This document shows positions 42,417-50,594 of a stretch of DNA of 64,000 nt, one piece after another (the stretch's first letter is position 1; every line of letters starts with the position of its first letter). This DNA comes from Rothia sp035916755 (GTDB taxonomy: Bacteria > Actinomycetota > Actinomycetes > Actinomycetales > Micrococcaceae), in assembly GCF_035916755.1 (NCBI RefSeq), contig NZ_JAYWIX010000008.1, forward strand, positions 1 through 64,000. Reading direction: 5' to 3'. The notes under the pieces are model-generated. The model saw only the letters and a program-made list of their open reading frames with translations. It was not told the origin of the DNA and made no database searches. A program made the position numbers and the translations under genes.

Positions 42417-42839
42417 TTATTTGTTGTGGGGTATGACGGGTTTGCTCTTATGAATCCAGGGCATCGCGAACCGGGCTGCCATGGTGAGGGCGCCAAAGCT
42501 GCTGATGAGGATTGCAATGTTTGACCAGGTATCTGTTTCTGGCTCGGTGAGAATATGCCATATAACGGTAAAGAACCAGATAACGAGGGTTATGAAGAAG
42601 ATAACGGTGTAGCTGGTGCGGGTGTATGTTTCGATACGGTCATATTTGAGTTTGGACTGATCTTGCGTGTACCAGATAGGGATAAACATGAGTGAGCAGA
42701 GTCCAGCCAAGTAGCCGTGTCCAGCTAGGATAGTCGCAAGCATACCTGTTAAGGCGGTAGCGATTAGAAGGGACGGCCCCCAGGGTGCCCCATTGGCCTG
42801 GTGACCAACTTTTTCGGCGGGCTGTAAGGGTGTTGTCAT
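42417..42839 (-). CDS. Small membrane protein D
   Basis: The 140-residue protein has four helices (SLLIATALTGMLATILAG, YLAGLCSLMFIPIWY, YTVIFFITLVIWFFTVIW, IAILISSFGALTMAARF) after a 20-residue soluble start whose GAPWGPSLL resembles the GAPVWPSLL of protein A. It is first of the four-gene cluster and has the canonical AAGGAGG before its ATG. Function unknown. Confidence 0.68.
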   Translation of the reverse strand: MTTPLQPAEKVGHQANGAPWGPSLLIATALTGMLATILAGHGYLAGLCSLMFIPIWYTQDQSKLKYDRIETYTRTSYTVIFFITLVIWFFTVIWHILTEPETDTWSNIAILISSFGALTMAARFAMPWIHKSKPVIPHNK

Positions 42840-42906
42840 GGCGGTAACCTCCTTGTTGTCTACCTACTCCACCCAATTATATTATTGCTTACTATTTTGG
42901 AGGGCA

Positions 42907-42943
42907 GAGAAAAGGTCGCAACCTTCTGGTTGCGACCTTTTCT
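42907..42943. terminator. 16-bp hairpin in the 42.84-43.19 kb gap
   Basis: GAAAAGGTCGCAACC pairs with GGTTGCGACCTTTTC around TTCT, giving T-rich ends on both strands. It probably ends the secreted-protein message arriving from the right. Confidence 0.75.
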
Positions 42944-43189
42944 CATACACACACATTTCTTTCGCACCTATCCCCTAGGGAGGAGCTTCAGAGGTTACAC
43001 ACATTTCTCTGAAAGGGGTGACTCATCGCCACGGTGAGATTCTCAGTCTCTTGAGGTTGCGAGGTTTTCTCTCCTCGTCCTCACGTCTTTAACTATGGCA
43101 CCCTAACCTTTGAACTCAATTCGGGGAACCTGTGCGAAACCTAAGAAAATACTTTTCTGGTGAAGTTTTTGCGTTGGCTGGTGGCCGAA

Positions 43190-44188
43190 CTAGCCGGTGG
43201 TGCAGCCCCAGGCGTCCGCACCCGCGGTGCAGTCGTCGGCAACTAACCCAACCTTGGTGCGCCAGACCCGTACGAGCTGCGGGTCGCTGGTGCGGCTGAC
43301 GGTTCCATCGATGACCTGCCAAGGCCCGCCCTCTACCGAGTATTCGCCGCGGTAGGTGGTGGTCAGGGCGAAATAGTAGTCGCCGGGGTCGGTGTAGCGG
43401 TGGGAGGTGTCGGTGGGCTGGTCCCAGACGTCCGTGCCGAGCTGGTAGCCGGGGTAGGTGACGGGGCCGAGCGTGGAGCCGTCCCCGTAGTCGAAGGTGT
43501 AGGAGACTGGGGTTGCACGAAGTACGACGTTTTGGCCGTTTATGGTGCGTGTGAATTCTTGGGGGTTGGGGTCGGCCCAGAAGTTGGTGTTGTAGTTCTT
43601 GAGGGTGTGGGGCGCGCGTTCTTGGCGGGGTGTGGCGGCTTCGATGGGGAAGGTGTCGAAGTCGTGGGTGGTGAGCGTGACGCGGACGGTGCGCAGCACG
43701 GTTTGCCCGTTTTCTTCGGCGATTTCTAGGCCGGCGGCTTCGAGCTCGGCTGGGGTGAGGGGTACGCAACCAATGGCGCCCTGTGGTGTGTTGAAGGGGA
43801 GGTCTGAGCCGTCACCCCAGTCGTCTGGCACAAGGGAGAGAACGCCCACGTCCCCGTTGGTTGCCAGGCAGTAGGTCCCCGGGGAGGGAGAGCTCCCCAT
43901 CTTCAGGGCAGCGCGGTTGGGGCCTCGGGGCTTATCGAAGTAGATAAGTTTAACTGTCGCCAAGGTATCTGTTAGGTTGCCTTCTACCTTGTGGTCCTCG
44001 ACTATCGTTTCATCCTGTTCGAAGCCAGTTGAGGTTTCCCAATCATATTCAATACTTACCTTGAACTCATCGCCGTCGGTCTCACCGGAGTCATTAGCTA
44101 TAGCTGAGTTTAGTGGCGCGAGCAGTCCAAGCGATATCAGGGAGAATGCCATACAGTATTTTTTCACTTTATTTGACTGCCTTCCCAT
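43190..44188 (-). CDS. Secreted PKD-like protein
   Basis: The 332-residue protein has a signal peptide (KKYCMAFSLISLGLLAPLNSAIA, cleavage near residue 29). The acidic start of the mature part is followed by a region with YTFDYGDGSTLGPVTYPGYQ and SHRYTDPGDYYFALTTTYRGEY, the PKD pattern of a beta-sandwich with a GDG turn (~230-300). It ends with two cysteines in DDCTAGADAWGCTTG. It lacks an LPXTG anchor. ATG 44188 has GGAAGG upstream and overlaps the previous gene by 20 bases, so the two are one operon. Role unknown; probably envelope or adhesion related. Confidence 0.72.
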   Translation of the reverse strand: MGRQSNKVKKYCMAFSLISLGLLAPLNSAIANDSGETDGDEFKVSIEYDWETSTGFEQDETIVEDHKVEGNLTDTLATVKLIYFDKPRGPNRAALKMGSSPSPGTYCLATNGDVGVLSLVPDDWGDGSDLPFNTPQGAIGCVPLTPAELEAAGLEIAEENGQTVLRTVRVTLTTHDFDTFPIEAATPRQERAPHTLKNYNTNFWADPNPQEFTRTINGQNVVLRATPVSYTFDYGDGSTLGPVTYPGYQLGTDVWDQPTDTSHRYTDPGDYYFALTTTYRGEYSVEGGPWQVIDGTVSRTSDPQLVRVWRTKVGLVADDCTAGADAWGCTTG

Positions 44189-44849
44189 TAGATACCTTCC
44201 ACTCCCCATCCTTGAAAGTCGCGATAATCTCATAACCATTGAGATTTGCTTCAGAGTTATCGATGCTCTTGACGCTATGTACTTCATTGATAACTCCGTT
44301 TTCGACAGTAATATTTGCCCCCAAACTGTATGAGTTATCTCCAAGACTGGTGATTAGCCCTCGATTTGGGTGTAACTCACGCTTGAGACCTATAATCCAT
44401 CCGCCATTTTTATAAAGTTTGTCAATAGAGTCGATAAACCGTAGATCAGCTTCGTAGGTGTCTTCATACATATGTATGAGGTCGTGAGTATCTCCAGTTT
44501 GGATTGCGTAGTTTCGCATGTCATTCCAGTAGTTGATGAACAGAAGCATGGCTTCGGTGCTTTCAACGTTCATGCCTTCTGGGGCAACCGGTTTGGGTAC
44601 GTTCTGGGCGGGGCCGTGCTCATCAGCAGCGCGGTATTCACCTTCAGATGCTTTTGAACCACCTGAATAATTGGTTTCTTCTGCGCTGGCAGTTGCCTCA
44701 ACAGCGCTCGTAGAGCTGGACGCTACTGCAGAAGTCGTACTGCTTGAATCTGGTTCGGGAACCGAGCCTGTGGCCTGCGCACCGCAACCTGTAAGAGCTA
44801 GTAGCGCGATAGCTGTTAGGGCAAGATTGCGGGTGGGAGTGTGTTTCAT
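44169..44849 (-). CDS. DUF6318-type lipoprotein
   Basis: The 226-residue protein has a lipoprotein signal with lipobox LTGCGA (Cys ~22), a long Ser/Thr/Ala linker and a folded domain starting YRAADEHGPAQNVPKPVAPEG ... FINYWNDMRNYAIQTGDTHDL, a wording I know from the actinobacterial DUF6318 family. That domain has an NTF2-like feel, and its function is not known. It is first of a two-gene unit with the PKD-like protein, and such pairs are common in this group as far as I recall. Confidence 0.75.
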   Translation of the reverse strand: MKHTPTRNLALTAIALLALTGCGAQATGSVPEPDSSSTTSAVASSSTSAVEATASAEETNYSGGSKASEGEYRAADEHGPAQNVPKPVAPEGMNVESTEAMLLFINYWNDMRNYAIQTGDTHDLIHMYEDTYEADLRFIDSIDKLYKNGGWIIGLKRELHPNRGLITSLGDNSYSLGANITVENGVINEVHSVKSIDNSEANLNGYEIIATFKDGEWKVSNGKAVK

Positions 44850-45102
44850 AAGGGTCTCCTGGTGACATCTTTGTGACTAGGTCTTATGTGTGTTTATAGT
44901 GCTGGGTTTGTGCCATGGCAAGAGTTTCGGCCCGCTTGCCTGGTTTTTGACAGCAGATTACGCCGAAGGCGGCCAGTTATCCACAGGTCTTGCGTCTGAC
45001 GTGGGCTAATGGGCCTACAGGGGGGAGCTGTGGAAAGTATTAAAGCCAACCTTGTTGTTTGTCCTCTTGCTCTATCTAGTAGCCCTTCAAAATATCACGT
45101 GC

Positions 45103-45137
45103 AAAGCGCCCCTCATATGGTGGTCTGAGGGGCGCTT
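45103..45137 (-). terminator. Terminator of the restriction-modification operon
   Basis: AAGCGCCCCTCA and TGAGGGGCGCTT are exact complements with an 11-base loop. The remaining spacer between 44850 and 45157 has no recognisable feature. Confidence 0.7.
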
Positions 45138-45157
45138 GTAGTAATTTAGAGTGTTGG

Positions 45158-46483
45158 CTAGAAAAGGGTATCGGAAGAACTGTCTGCTGTATTGGTGAGA
45201 GGCAGGTTCTCGCGCTCTAGCCCGTAGTGGCGGCGATTGATAGCTTTGCCGAGTGCGTTGGGAATGCCCACTACCAGTGCATTACCCATGCAGAAAGCAC
45301 GATGCCCGTCAGTTAAGCCCGCATCGGTCCAGCCCTTCGGAAAACCCTGAATCTGGTCTAATTCATCGGGAATAAGACGGCGTAGACGGCCTGATTCTGT
45401 CTTTACAACATGTTTAAATCGTGAGGCACCAGCTCCGCCCTCGCCGGTTAAAATGGTGCGTGCCGGGCGGTCGAGGGGGTCGGGGAAGGACATACTACCT
45501 TCTGAGTAGGTGTACTTGAATCCACTGGCTTTATTGATGCGTTCTTCTTTTTTGCCGCCCTTAAGGTATTCCCAGGCCTGGATTTTGCTAGGTTCAATAA
45601 AGAACTGGTCTGGCACTTCGGTCTCGTCGACAACGATATCGCCGAGAGTAAGACATTTGCCTGTGTACAGAGCTTCTGGCTTCGCGGTATAGATTTTACC
45701 GTGCTGCATTACGCCGGCATCTTGGAACCGTGAGGTTTTTGCACCTAGACCAAAGTTTTGAGTCACTTCAAAGGGGTCAATACTAATGCTGAAGTTATCT
45801 TCGCGAGTCAGGTTCTGGGTAATAGGGAAGGCCTCAGCAAAAACCCCTTCGGTACGTAGGGTTGTTTCTAGGTTCCACGTTGTGTCGGTAAGTTCTGCAT
45901 AGATATATACACGTTTACGCTTCTGGGGGTGGCCATAGTCAGCTGCGTTAATAACGCGCCACTCAACGGAATACCCCAGCGAGTAGAAGCATGAAAGAAT
46001 AATTGCGAAGTCACGACCACGCTGCTTTGAAGGCGATTTGAGCAGACGATCTACATTTTCAAGGACGACGTAGCGTGGCTTTTTCATATCTAGTGCACGG
46101 TAGATGTCCCACCAGAGCACTCCCTTTTTGCCTTCAATACCGTGTGATTGAGATAAGGGCTTGGAGACAGAGTAGTCCTGACAGGGGAAACCGCCAACGA
46201 GCATGTCTGCTTCTGGAATGGTGATTTCACCATTTTCAGCCATGGTAAGGGCCTTGTTGATATCTTCGTTGAGGAAGTTTTCTTCCCCAAAGCGCTCAAC
46301 ATAACAGCGGGCAGCGAACTGTTTGGTAGGTGTTCCGGGGGGTTCCCATTGGTTGGCCCAAACTGTTTCAAAGTTACCAGCTGAAGGCAGGTTAAAGCCG
46401 TCTTTGTTATAGCCTTCGAAGCCTAGGCGGAAGCCGCCGACGCCCGCGAAGAGTTCGATAATGCGAATCGGCTGGTCGGCCAC
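45158..46483 (-). CDS. DNA cytosine-5 methyltransferase
   Basis: The 441-residue enzyme has the full set of C5 motifs: I IIELFAGVGGFRLGF, IV LVGGFPCQDYSVSK with catalytic Cys101, VI VLENVDRLL (142-144 ENV), VIII PQKRKRVYIYA, and X MGNALVVGIPNALGKAI. The recognition domain lies between ~210 and 380. By neighbourhood with a Sau3AI-like nuclease I infer that it methylates cytosine in GATC, which would block both nucleases in the operon. GTG start with AGGAGG eight bases upstream. It is the third gene of the unit. Confidence 0.93.
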   Translation of the reverse strand: MADQPIRIIELFAGVGGFRLGFEGYNKDGFNLPSAGNFETVWANQWEPPGTPTKQFAARCYVERFGEENFLNEDINKALTMAENGEITIPEADMLVGGFPCQDYSVSKPLSQSHGIEGKKGVLWWDIYRALDMKKPRYVVLENVDRLLKSPSKQRGRDFAIILSCFYSLGYSVEWRVINAADYGHPQKRKRVYIYAELTDTTWNLETTLRTEGVFAEAFPITQNLTREDNFSISIDPFEVTQNFGLGAKTSRFQDAGVMQHGKIYTAKPEALYTGKCLTLGDIVVDETEVPDQFFIEPSKIQAWEYLKGGKKEERINKASGFKYTYSEGSMSFPDPLDRPARTILTGEGGAGASRFKHVVKTESGRLRRLIPDELDQIQGFPKGWTDAGLTDGHRAFCMGNALVVGIPNALGKAINRRHYGLERENLPLTNTADSSSDTLF

Positions 46484-46521
46484 TCTGGAGCCTCCTGTTA
46501 GGGGATGGTTGGTCTCAATGA

Positions 46522-47295
46522 TTATAGATCAGAACGGGTGTTCTGATCAAGGCTTTCGGAGGAGTTTTGGGGCACAGTGTTGTCTGACTGTCTTGAGTCG
46601 TAAATAACCTCGTATTCTACGCTATTTGCAACTTTTTTCTTAACTATCGTTGATACCTTCCTGGTTTTTGTGTTTGTTACCTTTTCAACCAGATAATTTT
46701 CAAGACCTTCCAATCCGATAATTACTGTTGGTGTAATTAAGAAATTCATATGAGGTTTGAGCTGTTTTATATATTTTTCGTAGGTTCCAATTGCGCCGTC
46801 AAACCCGCCGTTCGCCTGAAGTGCACTTTTGGCGGTAATTAATATTCCAAATTTTGTTCGCTTGTCTCCATCGAGAGCTTTTTGTACATGGTTTATTTCA
46901 GATGCTAGGACTGGTTTCATCAGGTTTACCAATGCTGCACTGCTGTGGTTGAAGGCAACTTCAAGTGAGAACAACCCAGGATACGCAAAATCAAGGCGCC
47001 ATGCTTTATTCTTTGACCTATTTTCTGCATCCGAATAATTTTTGTCTTTGAATATGTAAACTTCTTTTTCCCACCCGTTTTCCAGAAGTTTATTTCTTAG
47101 TGTTTCGTTTAAGATTATAGAAATACTTTTGTCGTTTTTCTTATCGTCTCTTCTTCGTTTAAGGAAGTTTTTTAAAATTTCCTCCTCGCTGATGTTTTGA
47201 ATTATTTCTTCAAGTTTTTCAAAAACTTCCTTGGCTTCCTTATCGCCTCTAATTATTTCCAATCCATATCTGTGTGAATATAGTTCGTACTTCAT
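46522..47295 (-). CDS. BstYI/BglII-like restriction endonuclease
   Basis: The 257-residue protein begins MKYELYSHRYGLEII, close to my memory of BstYI, and has the core LDFAYPGLFSLEVAFNHSSAALVNLMKPVLASEI that resembles the BglII/BstYI core around its catalytic D...ExQ. Asp102 and Glu112 fit the first two metal ligands; the third position is Ala114 in place of Gln or Lys, so activity needs checking. BstYI and BglII cut sites with a GATC centre. The gene is strongly AT-rich (AAA, GAA, TTT, ATT codons), unlike its surroundings, which points to transfer. It lies 14 bases after the Sau3AI-like gene and 38 before the methylase. Confidence 0.72.
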   Translation of the reverse strand: MKYELYSHRYGLEIIRGDKEAKEVFEKLEEIIQNISEEEILKNFLKRRRDDKKNDKSISIILNETLRNKLLENGWEKEVYIFKDKNYSDAENRSKNKAWRLDFAYPGLFSLEVAFNHSSAALVNLMKPVLASEINHVQKALDGDKRTKFGILITAKSALQANGGFDGAIGTYEKYIKQLKPHMNFLITPTVIIGLEGLENYLVEKVTNTKTRKVSTIVKKKVANSVEYEVIYDSRQSDNTVPQNSSESLDQNTRSDL

Positions 47296-47309
47296 GCATT
47301 ATCTCTTTT

Positions 47310-48860
47310 CTATATCTCTTCTGCTATCTTTTGCTTGATAAGATTTGTATTAATCCAGAATGCCTGGTTTGTTAGTCGTTGGCCGTCAGGTAGCTGGTTG
47401 GAATCACGCTCTACATTACCTACATCAGGCCTTCCATCTGTGAAGCGGTACGCTGCCTTCTTCGCACTAGGGCGGATATGGCACACAGAGTTTTCCGATG
47501 CTTTCATGAAGTTGTTTTTGTAGGTTCCACCATCAAGATATACCTTGACGCCGTCTCGAAGTTTTTGCTTGGTATCAAGCCAGTATTCATACGCAGTGCC
47601 GGTGTTATCTTTGAACTCCTCACCGCCAATTAGGTGAACTGGCACAGACCAGAAGAAAGCACCCCGAAGGTAGTACCCATTATCATCCTCCTGAAAAACT
47701 ACAAACAGATAACGTTGGTCTGCGAGCAGCGAGTACCATTCGGAGTCTTCCCACGAGGTCTCAGCATGAAGATCAGCAAACTTGAAGTTTTTAAGTTTTA
47801 GCTTCTCCTTAATCGCCCCATTCTTCTGGACTCGAACGGTGCGGACCGATATCCCCGCTTTCTCAAATTCCTCAATACGTTCCCTCTTTGAGCCAAAGAG
47901 ACGCCATGTGAGTGCATTGTGAAAGTTTTTGGCAGCGGAGTCGAGATCTGGGGCTATTTCTGTCGCTAGCTCATGGGAATATCGGTTCTCAAAAGGTGCC
48001 AGCATCTGCAGGACGACATCATCGAAGGTGTTATCTTCAAGAAGCTGAGAATCGTTGATGAGCCGATCAGCCTCTTCCTGCTCTTTCTCGAATCGTTGAG
48101 CTAGGGCGGTCATATACGACTGCTTGAAAGAAAAAGCGCGACTCTTCGCTGGTATGTATTCAAGAGACCCATCTTCATGAACTAGAGGATAGAACTGGGC
48201 TCGTAAACTTTTCTCAGCCGTAGCCCCTTTCGTGCAAGCCCCAAGGTAGTTAGTCATACCCTCACTCAACTCGTGAGCTCGGCCAGCTTGAATCATGCTC
48301 ACGATTTTTCTGTAGTCTTCTTTGATGATTTCAAGGTCTTCACCCGAAATCTGAAGTCTATTGATGAGGTTGATGCGTTGCTCGGTACTTTTGACGGAGC
48401 GGTCTCGAAGATAGCTGATAAGCAGAATATCGGAGGACTTTTTCTTTAGCGAAGAATCTTCGTAGTCGAGCGGAATTTCAGAGTTATTTGGAATCATCGA
48501 GAGCACCAGGCGTTCACCGGCTTTGATAACTCTCTGCTTTTTTCTGTTATTGCCGTACTCTACCGGGGTAACTTTAAGCTCCATGCCTGCTTCTGCGAAG
48601 TCAGGAGCTGACTCTGAGTTAGCTGTATAACCGAAGTAGTGCTCTTCAAGTAGGTTGCCTAGTGCACCTTTACGATTTTTGTCCGTGTAGTTCGGAGCTG
48701 GAAGGTGCTCTGAGAGCTTGAGCGAAAGGACATCCTCGAAGGTCAGACCTCTGAGGAGCCTCGCATAATCCACAATTTGTTCAGCGTCCTTGAAACCATC
48801 TTCCTTAAGTGCGCTGAGCGAGTTTGAGATTTTCTGGTTCAAATTAAAATCAACCGACAT
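47310..48860 (-). CDS. Sau3AI-like (MutH-fold) restriction endonuclease
   Basis: The 516 residues match Sau3AI along the chain: N-terminal catalytic domain with ESAPDFAEAGMELKVTP (Asp87, Glu94, Lys96 of the PD-ExK centre), AHELSEGMTNYLGACTKG, SRAFSFKQSYMTAL, and the C-terminal DNA-binding half ending NQAFWINTNLIKQKI. Sau3AI cuts before GATC and is a two-domain enzyme of ~489 residues, so length agrees. GTG-rich flanks and lower GC than the chromosome mark the island. It is the first gene of the unit. The ATG has AGGGTGA upstream. Confidence 0.9.
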   Translation of the reverse strand: MSVDFNLNQKISNSLSALKEDGFKDAEQIVDYARLLRGLTFEDVLSLKLSEHLPAPNYTDKNRKGALGNLLEEHYFGYTANSESAPDFAEAGMELKVTPVEYGNNRKKQRVIKAGERLVLSMIPNNSEIPLDYEDSSLKKKSSDILLISYLRDRSVKSTEQRINLINRLQISGEDLEIIKEDYRKIVSMIQAGRAHELSEGMTNYLGACTKGATAEKSLRAQFYPLVHEDGSLEYIPAKSRAFSFKQSYMTALAQRFEKEQEEADRLINDSQLLEDNTFDDVVLQMLAPFENRYSHELATEIAPDLDSAAKNFHNALTWRLFGSKRERIEEFEKAGISVRTVRVQKNGAIKEKLKLKNFKFADLHAETSWEDSEWYSLLADQRYLFVVFQEDDNGYYLRGAFFWSVPVHLIGGEEFKDNTGTAYEYWLDTKQKLRDGVKVYLDGGTYKNNFMKASENSVCHIRPSAKKAAYRFTDGRPDVGNVERDSNQLPDGQRLTNQAFWINTNLIKQKIAEEI

Positions 48861-48934
48861 GGCATCACCCTGATATCTAGAAGTATCTATACGAGATGGG
48901 CTGGCGCCCCCGCCCGATTACATAGCTGTTATAA

Positions 48935-50245
48935 CTACTTTATGGATCGTCTTGCGGACGCAACTTTGTCTATTGCTAGATATACAAGTGCTGTAACGAG
49001 GAAAGACGTCATGGTGGCGCCTATCGGAGACAAGAGGCGATATGCAAAAACCCAGGCTGTCAGTGAACCCAGCACCCAAGCTCCTACTGCAGGGTACCCA
49101 ACTGCAAATCGATATGTGGTGAGTGGCAAATATTCACCACGTTTAACCAAGTAGTAGTCGCATATCATGACAGCAAATACGGGCACGAAAAAAGCCCCAA
49201 TGAGTAGTAAGAAGTTTGTAAAGTGGTCAAGCAAAGCTATCTGACTCGCACCCAGGATAGAAATCAAACCAATAACGGAAGCGACTATCTTATAGTTTTG
49301 TGCTTTACTCGGCAGTACGGTCATGGCTGAGTTCACCATCCCATAGACCACCATAGAATTTGTTGCCATTACAGATAGAAATACGGCAACAGCAAGAGCA
49401 GGCCCAAAGGCCTCTACAAGCGGAACAGGGTCAAAAGGCGCTTCAACACCGCGTGCAATGACTAAATAGAGGGCCAAAGTCGCGCCTAAAGACATTGCAA
49501 GAATTGTTGATGTGCAGTAACCGATGAAGCTACCCGCAGATGTCTTAGCCGTATGAGAACCGAATCTGTTGAAATCTGCTGAAAGTACCGTCCAGGAAAT
49601 AGCTGTTGCAAAGACTGCATCGAATGCTAGGCGAGAAGTATAAGGATTTTCAGTTGCTGAGGTTGAAAGAAATGAGCTTAGAGGGACCTCTTTGAAGCAT
49701 AGCCACAGAACATAGCCCATGCACGCGAGAATCAGCACGGCAAAAACAGGTTCTACTTTGGCAATAGCGCTATGGCCAAACAGTGCCAGCGCAACGACTA
49801 CTACTTCGCAGATTACAGACCAAAGCACCGGATTAGAGTATCCAGTCGCTCCTGCGACTAGCGCGTTTACTGTTACACCAGCAAGGATGGCTTGAACCCA
49901 GCTCCAGCCCATTAGGACCACAATATTGCCTACTGCGGGAATAAGGCTACCTTTTATACCGAATGAGAACTTCGTGAGTTCCATGGTGGCATACCCAGTT
50001 CTTGTTCCTATGCTGCCTACGGTAACTAAAACTAGGGCGCCTAGAAGGGTTCCTAGCGTAATCACAAGAAGTGCTGCCCCATAGGTTAGAGAAGGCACAA
50101 ATAAGGTGCCTGTAAGCATCGTTGTGACCACGAGATTTGCTGCTAGCCAAACACCCATGATGCGAGGCGCTGATGAAGTTTTTGCCCCAGACTGTAGAAG
50201 GTTCTTATCGAGTATGGGCTGAGGCTTGGTGAACTGGGCTGACAT
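48935..50245 (-). CDS. NCS1-family purine/cytosine permease
   Basis: The 436-residue carrier has about 12 helices and the NCS1 layout: GVWLAANLVVTTMLTGTLF, then IGTRTGYATMELTKFSFGIKGSLIPAVGN, the WVQAILAGVTVNAL helix, and FVPVFAVMICDYYLVKRGEY near the end. It takes up a nucleobase or related compound (cytosine, hydroxymethylpyrimidine). The gene is less GC-rich than average. It is leaderless: TAGTAT (plus 50253-50258) ends seven bases before the ATG. I saw no thiamine riboswitch in its spacer. Confidence 0.85.
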   Translation of the reverse strand: MSAQFTKPQPILDKNLLQSGAKTSSAPRIMGVWLAANLVVTTMLTGTLFVPSLTYGAALLVITLGTLLGALVLVTVGSIGTRTGYATMELTKFSFGIKGSLIPAVGNIVVLMGWSWVQAILAGVTVNALVAGATGYSNPVLWSVICEVVVVALALFGHSAIAKVEPVFAVLILACMGYVLWLCFKEVPLSSFLSTSATENPYTSRLAFDAVFATAISWTVLSADFNRFGSHTAKTSAGSFIGYCTSTILAMSLGATLALYLVIARGVEAPFDPVPLVEAFGPALAVAVFLSVMATNSMVVYGMVNSAMTVLPSKAQNYKIVASVIGLISILGASQIALLDHFTNFLLLIGAFFVPVFAVMICDYYLVKRGEYLPLTTYRFAVGYPAVGAWVLGSLTAWVFAYRLLSPIGATMTSFLVTALVYLAIDKVASARRSIK

Positions 50246-50378
50246 AACATCAATACTAGGTGTTCTGGGTAACAGAATGAAGTCGATTGGTCTTTTTATG
50301 TGTTCTAACGCTGTGCTGAGAGAACCTAGCTATACAGATTGCGTTATGGAGTGGCTTTATAACGTGTAGGGGACGTTG

Positions 50379-50489
50379 AGGTGAAACAGGCTTACAGCGA
50401 AGCTGCTGGCTCGGGGCTGGCGTGAATCACCTCGTGAGCGAAGCGAACCGGGTGAGAGGGTCGGCAGCGAGCGTAAGCCTGTTTCACCT
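50379..50489. repeat. AGCGAGCGTGAGCCTG-type repeat, copy 1 (long loop)
   Basis: AGGTGAAACAGGCTTAC (50379-50395) and GTAAGCCTGTTTCACCT (50473-50489) are exact complements across a 77-base loop that itself starts AGCGAAGCTG and ends CAGCGAGC. The rest of 50246-50594 holds the two leaderless promoters and no gene. Confidence 0.75.
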
Positions 50490-50581
50490 CTTTCAGTCCT
50501 CTGTTCCCGCTATATGGGCACCACCCGGTACAAACCTCCACTAACCCTTTGGCAGGGAGTCGGGGTGCCGCGTCCACCCGC

Positions 50582-50587
50582 TAAACT
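50582..50587 (+). promoter_or_regulatory. -10 box of leaderless pheA
   Basis: TAAACT ends seven bases before ATG 50595, with no ribosome site. Confidence 0.5.
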
Positions 50588-50594
50588 AGACCCC

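Noticed and set aside
50246..50594. Riboswitch before the NCS1 permease or pheA
   Set aside because: Both genes look leaderless, and the structure in between is a dispersed palindrome, with no thiamine, purine or T-box core seen.
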